Shown here: positions 23,101-33,136 of the stretch, one piece after another
Layout: every line of letters starts with the position of its first letter
Position numbering within the stretch: position 1 is the stretch's first letter
NCBI GenBank assembly: GCA_015178975.1
Contig: WHVD01000015.1
Location: 434,001-498,000, forward strand
Length of the DNA: 64,000 nucleotides
DNA from: Hysterangium stoloniferum
Lineage: Eukaryota > Basidiomycota > Agaricomycetes > Hysterangiales > Hysterangiaceae
Reading direction: 5' to 3'
Position numbers and translations under genes: made by a program
Notes under the pieces: generated by a model
Databases searched by the model: none
What the model saw: only the letters and a program-made list of their open reading frames with translations
Told to the model about the DNA's origin: nothing

Positions 23101-24541
23101 ACTACCGCTAGCCGAATTTGCATATAACAACGCACCGAATGCCACTACTGGCATCTCGCCTTTCTTCGCAAATAAAGGCTACAACCCCAACATCGCAATC
23201 CACCCGGAACGCGATCTCGCATCCACCCGTGCTCAAGACTTTGTTATAAACCTTGACGAGCTACATCAAGAACTTCGTAAAACTATCGCAATGGCTCAAG
23301 AACGATACCAACGGTCTGCGGATAAGAACTGACTTCCGCCTCCTGACTTTAGGATCGGAGACCGAGTATTCATTAAAGCCGAGTTTTTCCGAACTACTAG
23401 ACCCTCTAAGAAGCTCTCTGAAAAATATTTAGGTCCTTTTGAAGTTATAGCACAAGCCGGCACGCTTTCATGGACGCTTCAGCTCCCCGACAACATGCGT
23501 GCAGTGCACCCGGTATTTCATGTATCTATGTTAGAACCTTGTGTTCCTAACAATATACTGGATCGCATACAACCACCATGTTAAGAACTGGAAACTGACT
23601 AATGTCGGCGGCCGATGGGGACCGATCGGAAGGACTTGGCTTCAGCTTATGTGCTGCACCCTCGCAATTATCCGTTGGTTGTCCTTAAATTTCGGACGGG
23701 CGAAGACTAATCCTAAGAAGAACCTTTCGGCGAGATACCGATCGGAACCGAAGGACAAGTCAAGTGTCGGGCCAAGGGGTCGGGGCCGAGAGTGGGCGAG
23801 CGCACGCGAAGGCGGATGGGGGATTCTCAGTATGAGACTGCTACAGACGTAAGAGGGTATTCTGAGTCGATATTCTGATTGCCTAGTAACTACAACTACA
23901 GCGGGTTCATATACAAGTAACAGGCGTCTAGAAAATACTAATGGGGAGAAGGGTGGAAAACGGTATTAGCATTAAGCTTGACTAGGAACGGGAAGGTTAT
24001 GATTAGTTCGGAGGCCGATGATAACCGAGAATGGAAATTACGATAAAAGGAAATAGTTCGAGGACTACAAATATAGATAGACATGTGTGAAACATAGAGT
24101 GGAACGGATCAACATAATGAAAAGGACATATCAAACATAACCAGACAGAAAGGCGTAGTCGGGTTTGATTGACCGGAAGGCATACGTCAGCGTCGGGGGA
24201 CCGACGGCTTCCGAGATCTCGTCTTATTGAAGACGTATAACTACGATATACCATCGGGGACCGTCGGTGTGCGAAGGGTTGCGACACAGTCGTAACACAC
24301 CACCTCCACCCATGATTATTGATGGGGAACCCGAATTCGAGATATCAGAGATTCTAGACTCAAAAATCGACAATCGCCGACGCTCATGCAAATTACTTTA
24401 TTTGGTCAAATGGGCTGGCTATGAAGGTACAGATGAAGAAACTTCATGGATCCTAGCTACAGAGCTCAGTAATGCCTCGGAAATCGTTTTAGGGTTTCAC
24501 CAAGCTTATCCGAACAAACCCAGTCCTCTCAATTCTTTATA
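20000..24541 (+). pseudogene. Chromovirus pol: protease, RT, RNase H, integrase, chromodomain
   Basis: Protease has ALIDSGSTHCFID (active-site DSG, about 20306) and VVLGHNWL. RT begins near 20840; a 1-bp deletion near 21152 and a roughly 13-bp loss near 21355 shift the frame. The RT YxDD box is YLDN (about 21389), losing the second catalytic Asp. RNase H shows ETDASDYALAA, DKELLAI and TDHKNL. Integrase has the HHCC part (HDHPISGHFG...CKSCTMC), MDFIEHLP and SDRGSEF, but GQTKRMNQTLEQ has Lys where the DDE glutamate is expected. TGA stops at 20750, 22670 and 23330 replace CGA. After the nested LTR, 24298-24541 encodes a chromodomain (EISEILDSK, LYLVKWAGYEGTDEETSW). Confidence 0.93.
23579..24297 (-). 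mobile_element. F1 solo LTR nested in pol of the F1 element
   Basis: 719 bp, TGTTAAGAACTGG...GTCGTAACA, target duplication CACCA (23574-23578, 24298-24302). It separates the integrase C-terminus from the chromodomain. An F1 copy therefore jumped into another F1 copy and later lost its interior by recombination. Confidence 0.95.
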
Positions 24542-24639
24542 AGTCTATCACGTGGTATCTGACCTTTTTCCAACTATGCTTCATGTCTTCACGCTATGAT
24601 TTGTTTGTTTTAAAGAAAAAACCGATATATTTTTACTAT

Positions 24640-25577
24640 CTAAGTTTCTCCCTCTACAACTTCTCCCTCCTTCCCGGCCTCCGAACCCTCCTCCGCACCG
24701 ACAGCCACCGATACCACACCACCGACCTTCTCTGACACCCCAATCTCATGCCCATCGCAACTCGAGACTTCCAAATACTGCTCAAGTTGACCATCGAGAG
24801 ACTCGATAACACTGGTCTGTTTCTCCAGCCCGATGCCCAAGAGTCGCAATTGCTCGGTTATGAGCCCTTGTTGTCGCAACGTCTTGTATCAGAACCGACT
24901 CGTCTCCGAGAAGTAGGTCCGCATAAGGCGGTTTTGCTCTTCTAGAGCATCGGCCTGTCGCTCCTGGAATGAACCATCGGCCCCCGGGAAAACACACCCA
25001 AGCTTCTGATCGGCGCACTCTTGACAAGTGCGGCCCTGACCATTGGCCCGGGGATGACAGGTTCGACCCCGTTTTGTGCACTGATTGCACTTAGGGTCAT
25101 TTTCGGGCTCCGCCTTGGGGGCCTGCTTTTGTTTCTACAGGAAAATTATTTAGAAAAAGTTTTTACTTAGGGAAACCAAACCCACCTTGGGGCTCGACGG
25201 CCCCAGTGCATCCTCCTCGTCCTCCTCTCCCTTTTCGTCATCGGACTCCGAAGGCGTCGCAGCCTTGCGCTAACAAATATTGTCAGTAAGGTTCGCAAAA
25301 GATACCAGAGCCGACTTACCTTTCCCTCCCGCTTCTTTTTCACCGCCTCCTCCCGTGCCCGATCGGCCTCCTGCTGCTTGTTCTTTGCAAGCACTGCTTC
25401 CCAGTGCTTGCGCGTGGCCTCTTCTGCCGCCTGTTTCTTCTCCTTGGCCTCGATGGCCGCCAACTCCTTCTCCTTCCGCTCCTCCTCTTCATGCGCCTTT
25501 TCTTCTGCTCGAGTATACGCCAACGCTCCTTCGCATTTGCCGTACCACTCGGCACCGACATGGGAGCAACTGTTAAC
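24640..25577 (-). pseudogene. Antisense spliced gene inside the chromovirus: coiled-coil, Zn(II)2Cys6-like protein
   Basis: On the minus strand a highly charged Glu/Lys/Ala helix-forming stretch (KAHEEEERKEKELAAIEAKE) runs to GGAAAG at 25320. Intron 1 is 25270-25319 (GTAAGT...TTACTGAC...TTAG) and intron 2 is 25135-25185 (GTGGGT...TGTAG); both are phase 0. Exon 2 is acidic (SESDDEKGEEDEEDA). Exon 3 encodes CNQCTKRGRTC, ten residues, then CQECADQKLGC: CX2CX6CX10CX2CX6C, exactly the spacing of a fungal Zn(II)2Cys6 binuclear cluster. A leucine-rich part (LRQQGLITEQLRLLG) and an acidic tail follow. One TGA (24889-24891) stands where CGA fits. No start codon is clear in frame; an ATG at 25613-25615 is in another frame. 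The role is unknown; DNA or nucleic-acid binding is inference from the cysteine pattern. Confidence 0.75.
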
Positions 25578-26518
25578 CTAACCGGGAAGGGTTTTGACCC
25601 CGAGCCTATGGTCATGGTGGTTAAGGGAAGAGAAGCAAAATTTCAAGCGCCAGGACCCCTTGAATTTTTATATGTAAAATTTTGCCGAGTCACATGATGT
25701 TTTGACACACCCAGCCGTACCCGACAAGTTTTTATGTACGGGATCTAGATTTTCGGCCTCCTTGGGATTTCGGCCAAAAGGGGAGATACTGTTACGACCG
25801 TGTCGCAACCCTATCAGTCCCGAGGTTATTGCCACCTATCAATGTTTCAAGTCACCATCTTGGAAACCATTGGCCCCGAAGCTGACATATATTTTCGCGA
25901 AGATCAAACTCTGTTTACGCCCACGTCAAAATAACTCATATTGTCTGGTCAAACTTTGATACGTCCCCTTTTATTATGTTGATCCGTTCAATCTTATGTT
26001 TCATATATATTTATCTATATTTGTAGTCCTTGAACTATTTCCTTTTATCGTAATCCCACTCTCAATTATCATCGGCCTCTAAACTAATCATAAACCTCCC
26101 GTTCCTAGTCAAGCTTATTGTTAATACCGTTTTCCGCCCTTCTCCCCATTAGTATTTTCTAGACGCCTGTTACTTGTATATGAACCCACTGTAGTTGTAG
26201 TTACTAGGCAATCAGAATATCGACTCAGAATACCCTTATACGTCTGTAACAGTCTCATACTAAGAATCCCCCATCCGCCTTTGCGTGCACTCGCCCACTC
26301 CCGGCCCCGACCCCCTTGGCCCGACGCTCGACTTGTCCTTCGGTTCCGATCGGTATCTCACCGAGAGGAGCTCTTTAGGATTAGTCTTCGCCCGCCTGAA
26401 ATTTAAGGACACCCTACAGATATTTGTGAGGGCGCAGCATATAAGCTGAAGCCAAGTCCTTCCGATCGGTCCCTGTCAGCCACCGACATTTAGTCAGTTT
26501 TCAGTTCTTAACAAGCAC

Positions 26519-26960
26519 ATAAAGGCAGAGAATCCCTGAGTTGGGAACATAAATTCTACCATCAAGGAGAATGAAACTACTCAAGTCTTGAAACCATCAG
26601 GGGACCAACAAGTCATTAAGGTTGTCAAGGTGAGAGCCAGTGATTGACTTGTCTTGGAGGCCCAAATAGGATATCTTGATGTAATTTCTCAATATCCATA
26701 ACAGTGATGCTGTGGAATACTGGTGTGACTAGAGAAGTAGCTTGAAGGGATGCTGTGAGCTGTTTGGAGATGTAAAATAGGCTTGGCATTATGTGGATTG
26801 GCTACATCATAATCACTTCACCCCTCCTTAAGGGAATGCTTCCAAGCAGTGAAGTTCAGAAGTGAAAGTCTGGGACCAAGATATGATTCCACAAAGCCAG
26901 CAACCAAAAGCAACAGTGGTAGAAAAACTGCACCCTATGAGCATTATGCCTCCCTCATAA
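26519..26960 (-). pseudogene. Old gypsy pol, RNase H-integrase junction (other half of 16990-18081)
   Basis: The minus strand reads NPHNAKPIFTSKQLTAS, then MDIEKLHQDIL and LLDGRIYVPNSGILCL, aligning with NPHNFKPMFSSEQLSAS, MDTEKLHQDIL and FDNRIYVPDSDTLRL of the F1 pol. It breaks at the AGCAC target site exactly where the other half resumes. The upper boundary is approximate. Confidence 0.82.
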
Positions 26961-29676
26961 TGACAACTGGAACAATATTCACTTAACACCAACTTGATGA
27001 GGCCTAAGAACCTTGGATATATAATGGCGGGAACTCTGGATCGCCAGAGATTGTGCAATGGTCGGTGACAGATGGCGGGAGGGGCTCGGACACCGAGGAA
27101 CATATATGATAATGGAACCAATTTCTCCCACGTTTGTGGCACGAAAGTAGGAGAAGTTGGTAAGGTTTCGAATGGAGAGATGTGCCCTATGGAATTCACC
27201 CAACGATGACCTTGTACAGTTTAAGAGTCCCTCGTTTTATTCCAGAGTTTTGCTGTAAAGTCGCTGATCCGGAAATTGAACATAAATGTTGAAGACAACA
27301 TGAGGCTGTCCGAGATAAATGTCGGCATGGATTAGTGAGTGACTGTTACCGGTGTTCTTCCGTGGCTCGTATCATGCTCTCCCAAATACCTGGTATGAGA
27401 ATAATGGTCGTGGGATTGTCTTTGAGACTTTCCAGTGGTATTCTTTTTGAATTAGTCGTCGTTCATAAATTGGACGTCATGCTAGCCACAACCAGCTGTC
27501 GCCAGTATTCCAATGTGTATGGCATCAATGAGAAGCTGCAGAGCACGCAGTGGTGGTAAAGGGTAGTGTATGCGCTCTTAAATTAGCCCAAACTATGTAG
27601 CTTTATACAACCCGCAAATCCGGTTTAAAACGGAGTTAAGTAAAGAGCAATAGCACTACCCCTCCGCCTGGTTTGGATGAAATGTGTCGGCTTTATCCAA
27701 AGAAATGATCATATATTGTGTCGAATTGATGGAACAAGACCCTGCGCAGGCCAACCATGTTCCTCCAACACTGATGGGGAGTTCGGAGTAGACGTTGCCG
27801 ACACAGGAGTGAAAGGTGTAGAGACCACGGCAAGGAAGGAATAAACAATGTCATTTAAACATTCAAGGTATTCACGGAAGGATTGATCGTTGATTGAGCC
27901 GCGCATTGCGTCACAATGTGGAGGAAGACGAAGGAGAATGGCGATGATATCGAGGCTGCGCACTGTGGTACATGCGGATTCGATGTCGGAAGATTCAGCT
28001 ATCAGCTTCAGAGTGACCTCCATTTGCCTCTCGCTTGACCAGAGGAGCCACGAATTTGGACTCGTGTGCGTCAGAATCAGACTGATAGGATAATTTCATG
28101 GATGGTTATGAGACAATGCTGCGAGGTAAAACATTATAAGCACGCCGTAGCAGGGGCTCAATGAACGAAAAAATCACATTTAGCTGGTTGATGTGGTGGG
28201 TGCGAAGTATTCTGTCGTCGAAGAAGGTTTACAGGGCCCAGAGTTCAAGAAATGTGAGAATCAAGGAGGACATGATAAACAGGAGACATAGGGGACAGGA
28301 GTGAGCGCGACGTCAAGCCACAGCACAGTGACCTATGGGACATCGCAAGAGTGGCAGGCAGTTTAAAGCATTTGACGAAGGACACATTATTTTTTCGACC
28401 TGATTATGTTGACTTTTTATGCAGCACGTTTGGCTTGAGTTGGGTGCACGGGAACTCGTTGCAAACGCGTAAGGAACATAGTACAAATGGCTAGATTATA
28501 TACCTATCACCGGTAATACCATAACCGGTTTACCTGTCCATCACGTGCGACATTGTTCGCAATCCCCAAAAATTCAACAGATTACAGGTTTAACATGTAT
28601 TTATTAGATTTTTTGGGTTTGCGAACAATGTAGCATGTGATTGTTGGGTAACCGGGTTTAGCCAGGTGACCATGACAACGCAATGGTCCCCAGCGTCCAC
28701 CAGAGCGCCGCTGGGCGGACCACCACCTTATCACTCGCCGCAAACAGTTGTCTCCGAAGATAGAACTTTGTCAGCTAGTGTAGAGGGTGGCTAGGGGAAA
28801 CGGGATAGTAACGGTTTCGAGCCGACGAGAGCTCTCATCAGGGGGATACCGCTACCCCGACCGTTTCGCCCATCCAGAATTACTGATTAGGAGTCTACTA
28901 CTGAGCCTGGTCCAAAGGGAGTGATAAGATAGACGATTCGTGCCGACCTACGCGTGCATCGAACTCTGAGAATCTTGGTGACCCAGTGGTGGGTAGTATA
29001 CGGTTGGGAGCGAGTACCGAGGCCAGCAAGTTTCCTTGCTGGATCGGATTTGTCGATGTCCATACAGCAAGACGATGGTGGAATAGTATTACCGGTAGTA
29101 GGTGATAGAATTAAGCTCGCGAGAACAGAGAGCAATAAGGTTCCGTTTGTCTATTTGGCCGTAAGGCAAACGAATGGCTAGATACATGGACTCTAGGCTA
29201 CTTATATAGTCTGCTAAACAAAAGGAATACTAAAATAGAGAACAAAAGAGGAATAGAACAAAGAAAATAAAAACAATGAAATAATGAAACAAAAGAGACG
29301 AGCTTATGTCACACTCGTAATTCCAACAGTAGGTACTTAAACTAGGTACTTGTACTCTACACTTCATACGTTTTCAACGCGTTCTTTCTACCCAAACCGA
29401 GTCAAGCGTATTTCGAACCCGCGAATTCTAACAGTATTGTTCATAGTATATCCTGTATTTAAATTTTATTAGTCCTTAATTTACATTATTATGTCTCACT
29501 ATCCCGTCATTGTTGTTTTCATCGACTTCGCGTTGGTGACTTACGCCGAATGCCTGGGAACCTGTTATATAACAAGCGCTGAGCCTCATTCGGCAGGCAA
29601 TCTTGTTGGTGTGTCTGCAGCTATTCTGTGCACAGCTGTGGCTACTGTACGTTCCCTGTCCTTAATATGATTCATC
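26961..29676. other. Quieter, more GC-balanced stretch with no recognised gene
   Basis: Few repeats are seen. A minus-strand open frame at 27709-28023 (about 104 aa, MEVTLKLIAESSDIES...) and shorter ones at 26979-27203 and 28887-29135 have no recognisable domain. An upstream ATG in another frame (minus, near 28099) suggests a decayed or spliced gene. A hairpin element lies at 28522-28660. Confidence 0.4.
28522..28660. mobile_element. Small hairpin element (MITE-like), about 140 bp
   Basis: Arms 28524-28571 and 28609-28658 are inverted copies of each other (ACATTGTTCGCAA in one, TTGCGAACAATGT in the other; AACCGG at the outer ends). The loop is about 35 bp and AT-rich. No target duplication was assigned. 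Confidence 0.6.
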
Positions 29677-29712
29677 GTGTCGTTCTTCTTTTTGAACCAT
29701 CTTACCTTTAGG

Positions 29713-30489
29713 ATGGCCAATCTCTTGCGTACAGCGAAATCAGGAAATGACTGGAGTCAAGCCGAGCTACATGCGTACAACATCGTCGTCGAATGGCAGG
29801 AAGCACCCACCTTTTTTGGCGTCAACCCTCTACCACAACCAGCTGTCGCTGGTGAACTCCTGCATAATGTTGCCGCCGATGATATGGTAAATGATGCGAA
29901 TTACAAACTATTACGCTACATGAATTTGGCAATGGATCCTGTCTTTGCAGAGGAATCCGCAGTGGACGATTTCGCCGTCCATTTGCTGACATTGTTGGGG
30001 TACGTGCCACGAACGAGGATAGCGCGCACACAAGCAGACATTCCCCTTACCATTTGTGGACAGGAATGTCACACGAAAACGAATGTTTGTATCGTGGATT
30101 TAGATGATATTCTTCTCCTTGTTCAAGAGGACAAACGACACAAGGAGCCAAAGGATCCAGAGCCGCGGCTGATAGCCAAGGCGATTGCCGCCTTTCAGAC
30201 AAACAACTACAGGCGGACGCATATTCTTGGTCAGGCTCCCATCGTTCACAAGGTCATGCCAGGAATCACCTTGAAAGGGACCTCGCCCATTTTCTACAAG
30301 ATTCCCGTCACCACCCAACTCGCCCAAAGTGTTGCACTCGGCGTCTATCCTGCCGCACCCACTGTTGTGCATGCGCATCTCCCTGCAGTGGCTCGCCCTG
30401 CTCGCCGTCTGAGTGAGGGCATGAAACCGCTAGATAACAGATCAACTATTCTAGCTTGTTACGAGGCATTCAAGATATTTGTAAACTAG
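29713..30489 (+). CDS. Intact orphan protein, 258 aa, possible PD-(D/E)xK-like nuclease fold
   Basis: Single exon. The ATG at 29713 was chosen over the ATG at 29677 because MANLLRTAKSGNDWSQAE reads as the family-like start and the upstream codons are low in complexity. It resembles a hypothetical protein family that I recall as multi-copy in Agaricomycetes (motifs ESAVDDFAVHLLTLLGY, NVCIVDLDDILLLVQEDKRH, AIAAFQTNN, GTSPIFYKIPVT, RRLSEGMKPLDNR). The D...QEDK pattern on a hydrophobic strand resembles the D-(E/D)xK core of restriction-type nucleases; that is inference. No signal peptide or membrane segment. No stops or shifts, in contrast to all neighbouring elements. The nearest recognised neighbours are mobile-element remains, so context gives no function. 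Confidence 0.75.
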   Translation: MANLLRTAKSGNDWSQAELHAYNIVVEWQEAPTFFGVNPLPQPAVAGELLHNVAADDMVNDANYKLLRYMNLAMDPVFAEESAVDDFAVHLLTLLGYVPRTRIARTQADIPLTICGQECHTKTNVCIVDLDDILLLVQEDKRHKEPKDPEPRLIAKAIAAFQTNNYRRTHILGQAPIVHKVMPGITLKGTSPIFYKIPVTTQLAQSVALGVYPAAPTVVHAHLPAVARPARRLSEGMKPLDNRSTILACYEAFKIFVN

Positions 30490-30959
30490 TAAGTGCCTCA
30501 TGCGTGATTTCCCGCATTGGACTGAAACTAGTGATTGTATTAGATTCAAGCAGGTGGATGAGGTGTGAGTGTTGTTTCCGAAGCAGAAAAGTGCAAAGGT
30601 GTCATTAGTGAGATTCTGAAGTTCAGTGTTTTATGTCGCAGTTACATTTCGTTGCCTTGATCTCTCGTCATTATTTCCCAACGTGTACCTCTCCTATTCG
30701 TCGTTCATTATATGTAAAACCGCGAATATTGGCCAACCAGAGTCTCTGTCTGTCTGTTTCCGGCAGCCTTTGTTTCTAAGTTCCAAACGATCAAAATAAA
30801 AACGATCGAGTCCACTCGCCAAGCCACCACTTGAATGGAAATCCTAAAGTACATCAGTAAAGTGGTTTAGCCACTGGAGCTGCCGGCCATGATCCGGTTT
30901 GCTCCTGTCCCTTTTTTTGGATAGGTGCTGGCTCTCAGAGTGCTCAAAGTGCAAAACAT
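30490..30959. other. Downstream region of the orphan gene, no feature recognised
   Basis: AATAAAAACG near 30797 could serve as a polyadenylation signal. Nothing else is supported. Confidence 0.3.
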
Positions 30960-31751
30960 CAATAACATGTATTATTTTACAACAGATGATGTACAGTACC
31001 AATATCACTTCTAGAGTATTTAAAGCAAATATAACAGAGATCTCTGTTGGTTTTAGTTATATTAATGTTGTAAGTCATTGAGGAAACTCAACAATTTACT
31101 AAATACACACTTTTGTAGAATACACTCAGCTAAAAGAGTACTTTACAGTAACTTAGTCATATGTACAAAACTTTGTCCATTTTTGTTATACCATCAACAT
31201 CTTACAGGTTATGGGCCCCACCAAAAAGTCACATTAATACTATCTCATTATCTTATGTCTAACATCAATGCCTTACTTACAAGTGTCCTGAAACTCTCAG
31301 GTGATAATTACCATGAATGGAAATTTTCACTGTCAATGGTTCTGTGGCATTCTGGATCTTGGAGTGTTGTGAGTAGTGGAACAAAGCCACCTAAAGATGA
31401 GAGTAGCAAGGAGTATTTGAAATGGGAAAAGCATTTGGAGGATGGTTACACAGTGATTGGGCTTACAATTGAAACAAGTCAACAATCATATGTATATTCA
31501 GGATTGTACCACTGGACCTGAGGCATGGAAAGCACTTGCAAAAATTTACCAGGCAAACAATCAGGCTGTCCAGATATCACTGAAATGCCAGTTATATACA
31601 TACCGTCACAATGTCGAAAAACCAGTGATGGAATATGTACATGGGATTCTGACTCTTGCTTTGCAACTTCAAGCAATTGGAGTCGAGTTATGCAAAGAGG
31701 ATGTTCCAGATGTCCTGATTTATTGTCTAGCTCCCAAATTTGGTGCAGTTG
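30960..31751 (+). pseudogene. Copia 5' end: LTR 3' part, primer site and frameshifted gag
   Basis: GGTTATGGGCCC (31207-31218), the copia half-tRNA initiator-Met primer site, follows CATCTTACA, the presumed LTR end. Gag starts at ATG 31255 (MSNINALLTSVLKLSGDNYH, then EWKFSLSM) and shifts frame near 31490 into CTTGPEAWKALAKIYQ...LKCQLYTYRHN...VMEYVHGILTLALQLQ, the UBN2-type gag pattern. It stops where an F1 LTR begins (31752); the remaining copia interior is not found on the other side. The 5' LTR start is not defined. Confidence 0.7.
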
Positions 31752-33136
31752 TGTTAAGAACTGAAAACTGACTAGTGTTGGTAGGCCAACAGGGACTGAT
31801 CAGAAGGACTTGGCTTCAGCTTATGTGCTGCGCCCTTGCAACTATCTGTTGGGTGTCCTTAAATTTTGGGCGGGCGAAGACTAGTCCTAATGAATACCTC
31901 TCAGCGAGCTGCCGATCGGAACCGAAGGATGAGTCAAGTGTTGGGCCAAGGGGTCGGGGACTGAGAGTGGGTGAGCGCACATGAAGGCAGACAGCAGGAT
32001 ACTTAGTATGAGACTACTGGAGGTGTAAGAGGGTATTCTGAGTTGATATTCTGATTGCCTAGTAACTACAACTACAGTGGGTTTATATACAAATATTCAG
32101 CGTCTAGAAAATACTAACTAGGAGAAGAGCAGAAAATGGTATTGACAAATAAGCTTGACTAGGAATGGGAAGGTTACGATTAGTTCGGAGGCCATGAAAT
32201 AATCGAGAGCAGGATTATGAGAAAAGGAAATAGTCCGAGGGTTACAAGTTTATATAGACATATGTGAAACATAGAGTAGAACAGATCATCATAATAGAAA
32301 GGGACGTATCAGAGTTTAACCAGATAATACAAGTATATTTTAATGGGGGCGTAAACAGAGTTTGATCACCGCGATGTAAGTTCATTACTAGGAAAAGACC
32401 TAATAACCTGCGCGCAACGGTCAAGTCTTTATGACGGTCACTGACACAGTCGTTCTTGAAACCAGTCTATAACCAAACACACTCGGAGCGAGAGGCTAGA
32501 GATCGGACCTTGGATGACGTAAACGAAGATGAATACAAAAGGCTGACATAAGCCCAATGTCGAGGAGTGTAGAACTTCAACAATAAGAGACACTATAGTA
32601 TCCCTTACTGGCCGTAGGAGTGAGACTGAGAGTAAGACTTAAGAGATTGTCCTTAAGAATGAGCTTCGAAATGAGATACAACGAAATTGCTTGTTCAATA
32701 GTGGGCAAAAGAGAGGCCCTTATATACATGAGGAAGCACAGGTCAAAACAAACATCTACAAACAACGACACAATAGCGATGCGATATGGTGTGAGTCATC
32801 TCTGAGTCATCACAATAGGAGTGTTAGTAAAGCTGTGAACAAAAATAGGGGGAGGCTGCGCTGAACAATAAGAGAATGACAAACAAAAGATGAGATCAGA
32901 CATGTGATACGGATAAATGGGGAAACACAATAGAACAATAGGGGAGGTGAGTCAGACAATAGGGATGATGGAGTAATAGAAGTGATGGCTGATGAAACAT
33001 CGATGATATGAGTCAGAAACACAAGAATCTCACGATAATGCGTCACCCTCAAATGCTATGCTTGATTTCGAAATCCTGACAATATTACCAATCGATGAAC
33101 CGAGATTGGACATATTGTGTTCCTAGTTTTGCAGTA

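Larger units (their letters stand above)
18087..26513 (+). mobile_element. Complete Ty3/gypsy chromovirus, family F1, 8427 bp
   Basis: The 5' LTR is 18087-18810 and the 3' LTR 25790-26513 (724 bp each, TGTTACGACC...GTTCTTAACA). Target duplication AGCAC is at 18082-18086 and 26514-26518. Order: gag, zinc knuckle, aspartic protease, reverse transcriptase, RNase H, integrase, chromodomain, then an antisense gene, a purine tract (AAAAGGGGAGA, about 25776-25786) and the 3' LTR. A chromodomain usually steers integration to heterochromatin. The two LTRs differ mainly at CpG sites. Internal stops, deletions and changed catalytic residues make it inactive. It inserted into an older gypsy integrase in the opposite direction. 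Confidence 0.96.

Noticed and set aside
25340-25615. Arg-rich frame starting ATG 25613-25615 as the antisense gene's first exon
   Set aside because: It is in a different frame from the coiled-coil and cysteine exons, and no intron fits to join them.
28761-28870. tRNA or structured RNA near GGTTTCGAGCC
   Set aside because: No A box at the right distance and ends do not pair.
28761-29435. A solo LTR ending GAATTCTAACA near 29434
   Set aside because: The 3' end looks LTR-like, but no TG start or target duplication could be found.
29490-29670. Possible upstream exon (ATG at 29490) of the orphan gene
   Set aside because: It reaches a stop before 29670 and no donor gives a joined frame with better similarity than the ATG at 29713.
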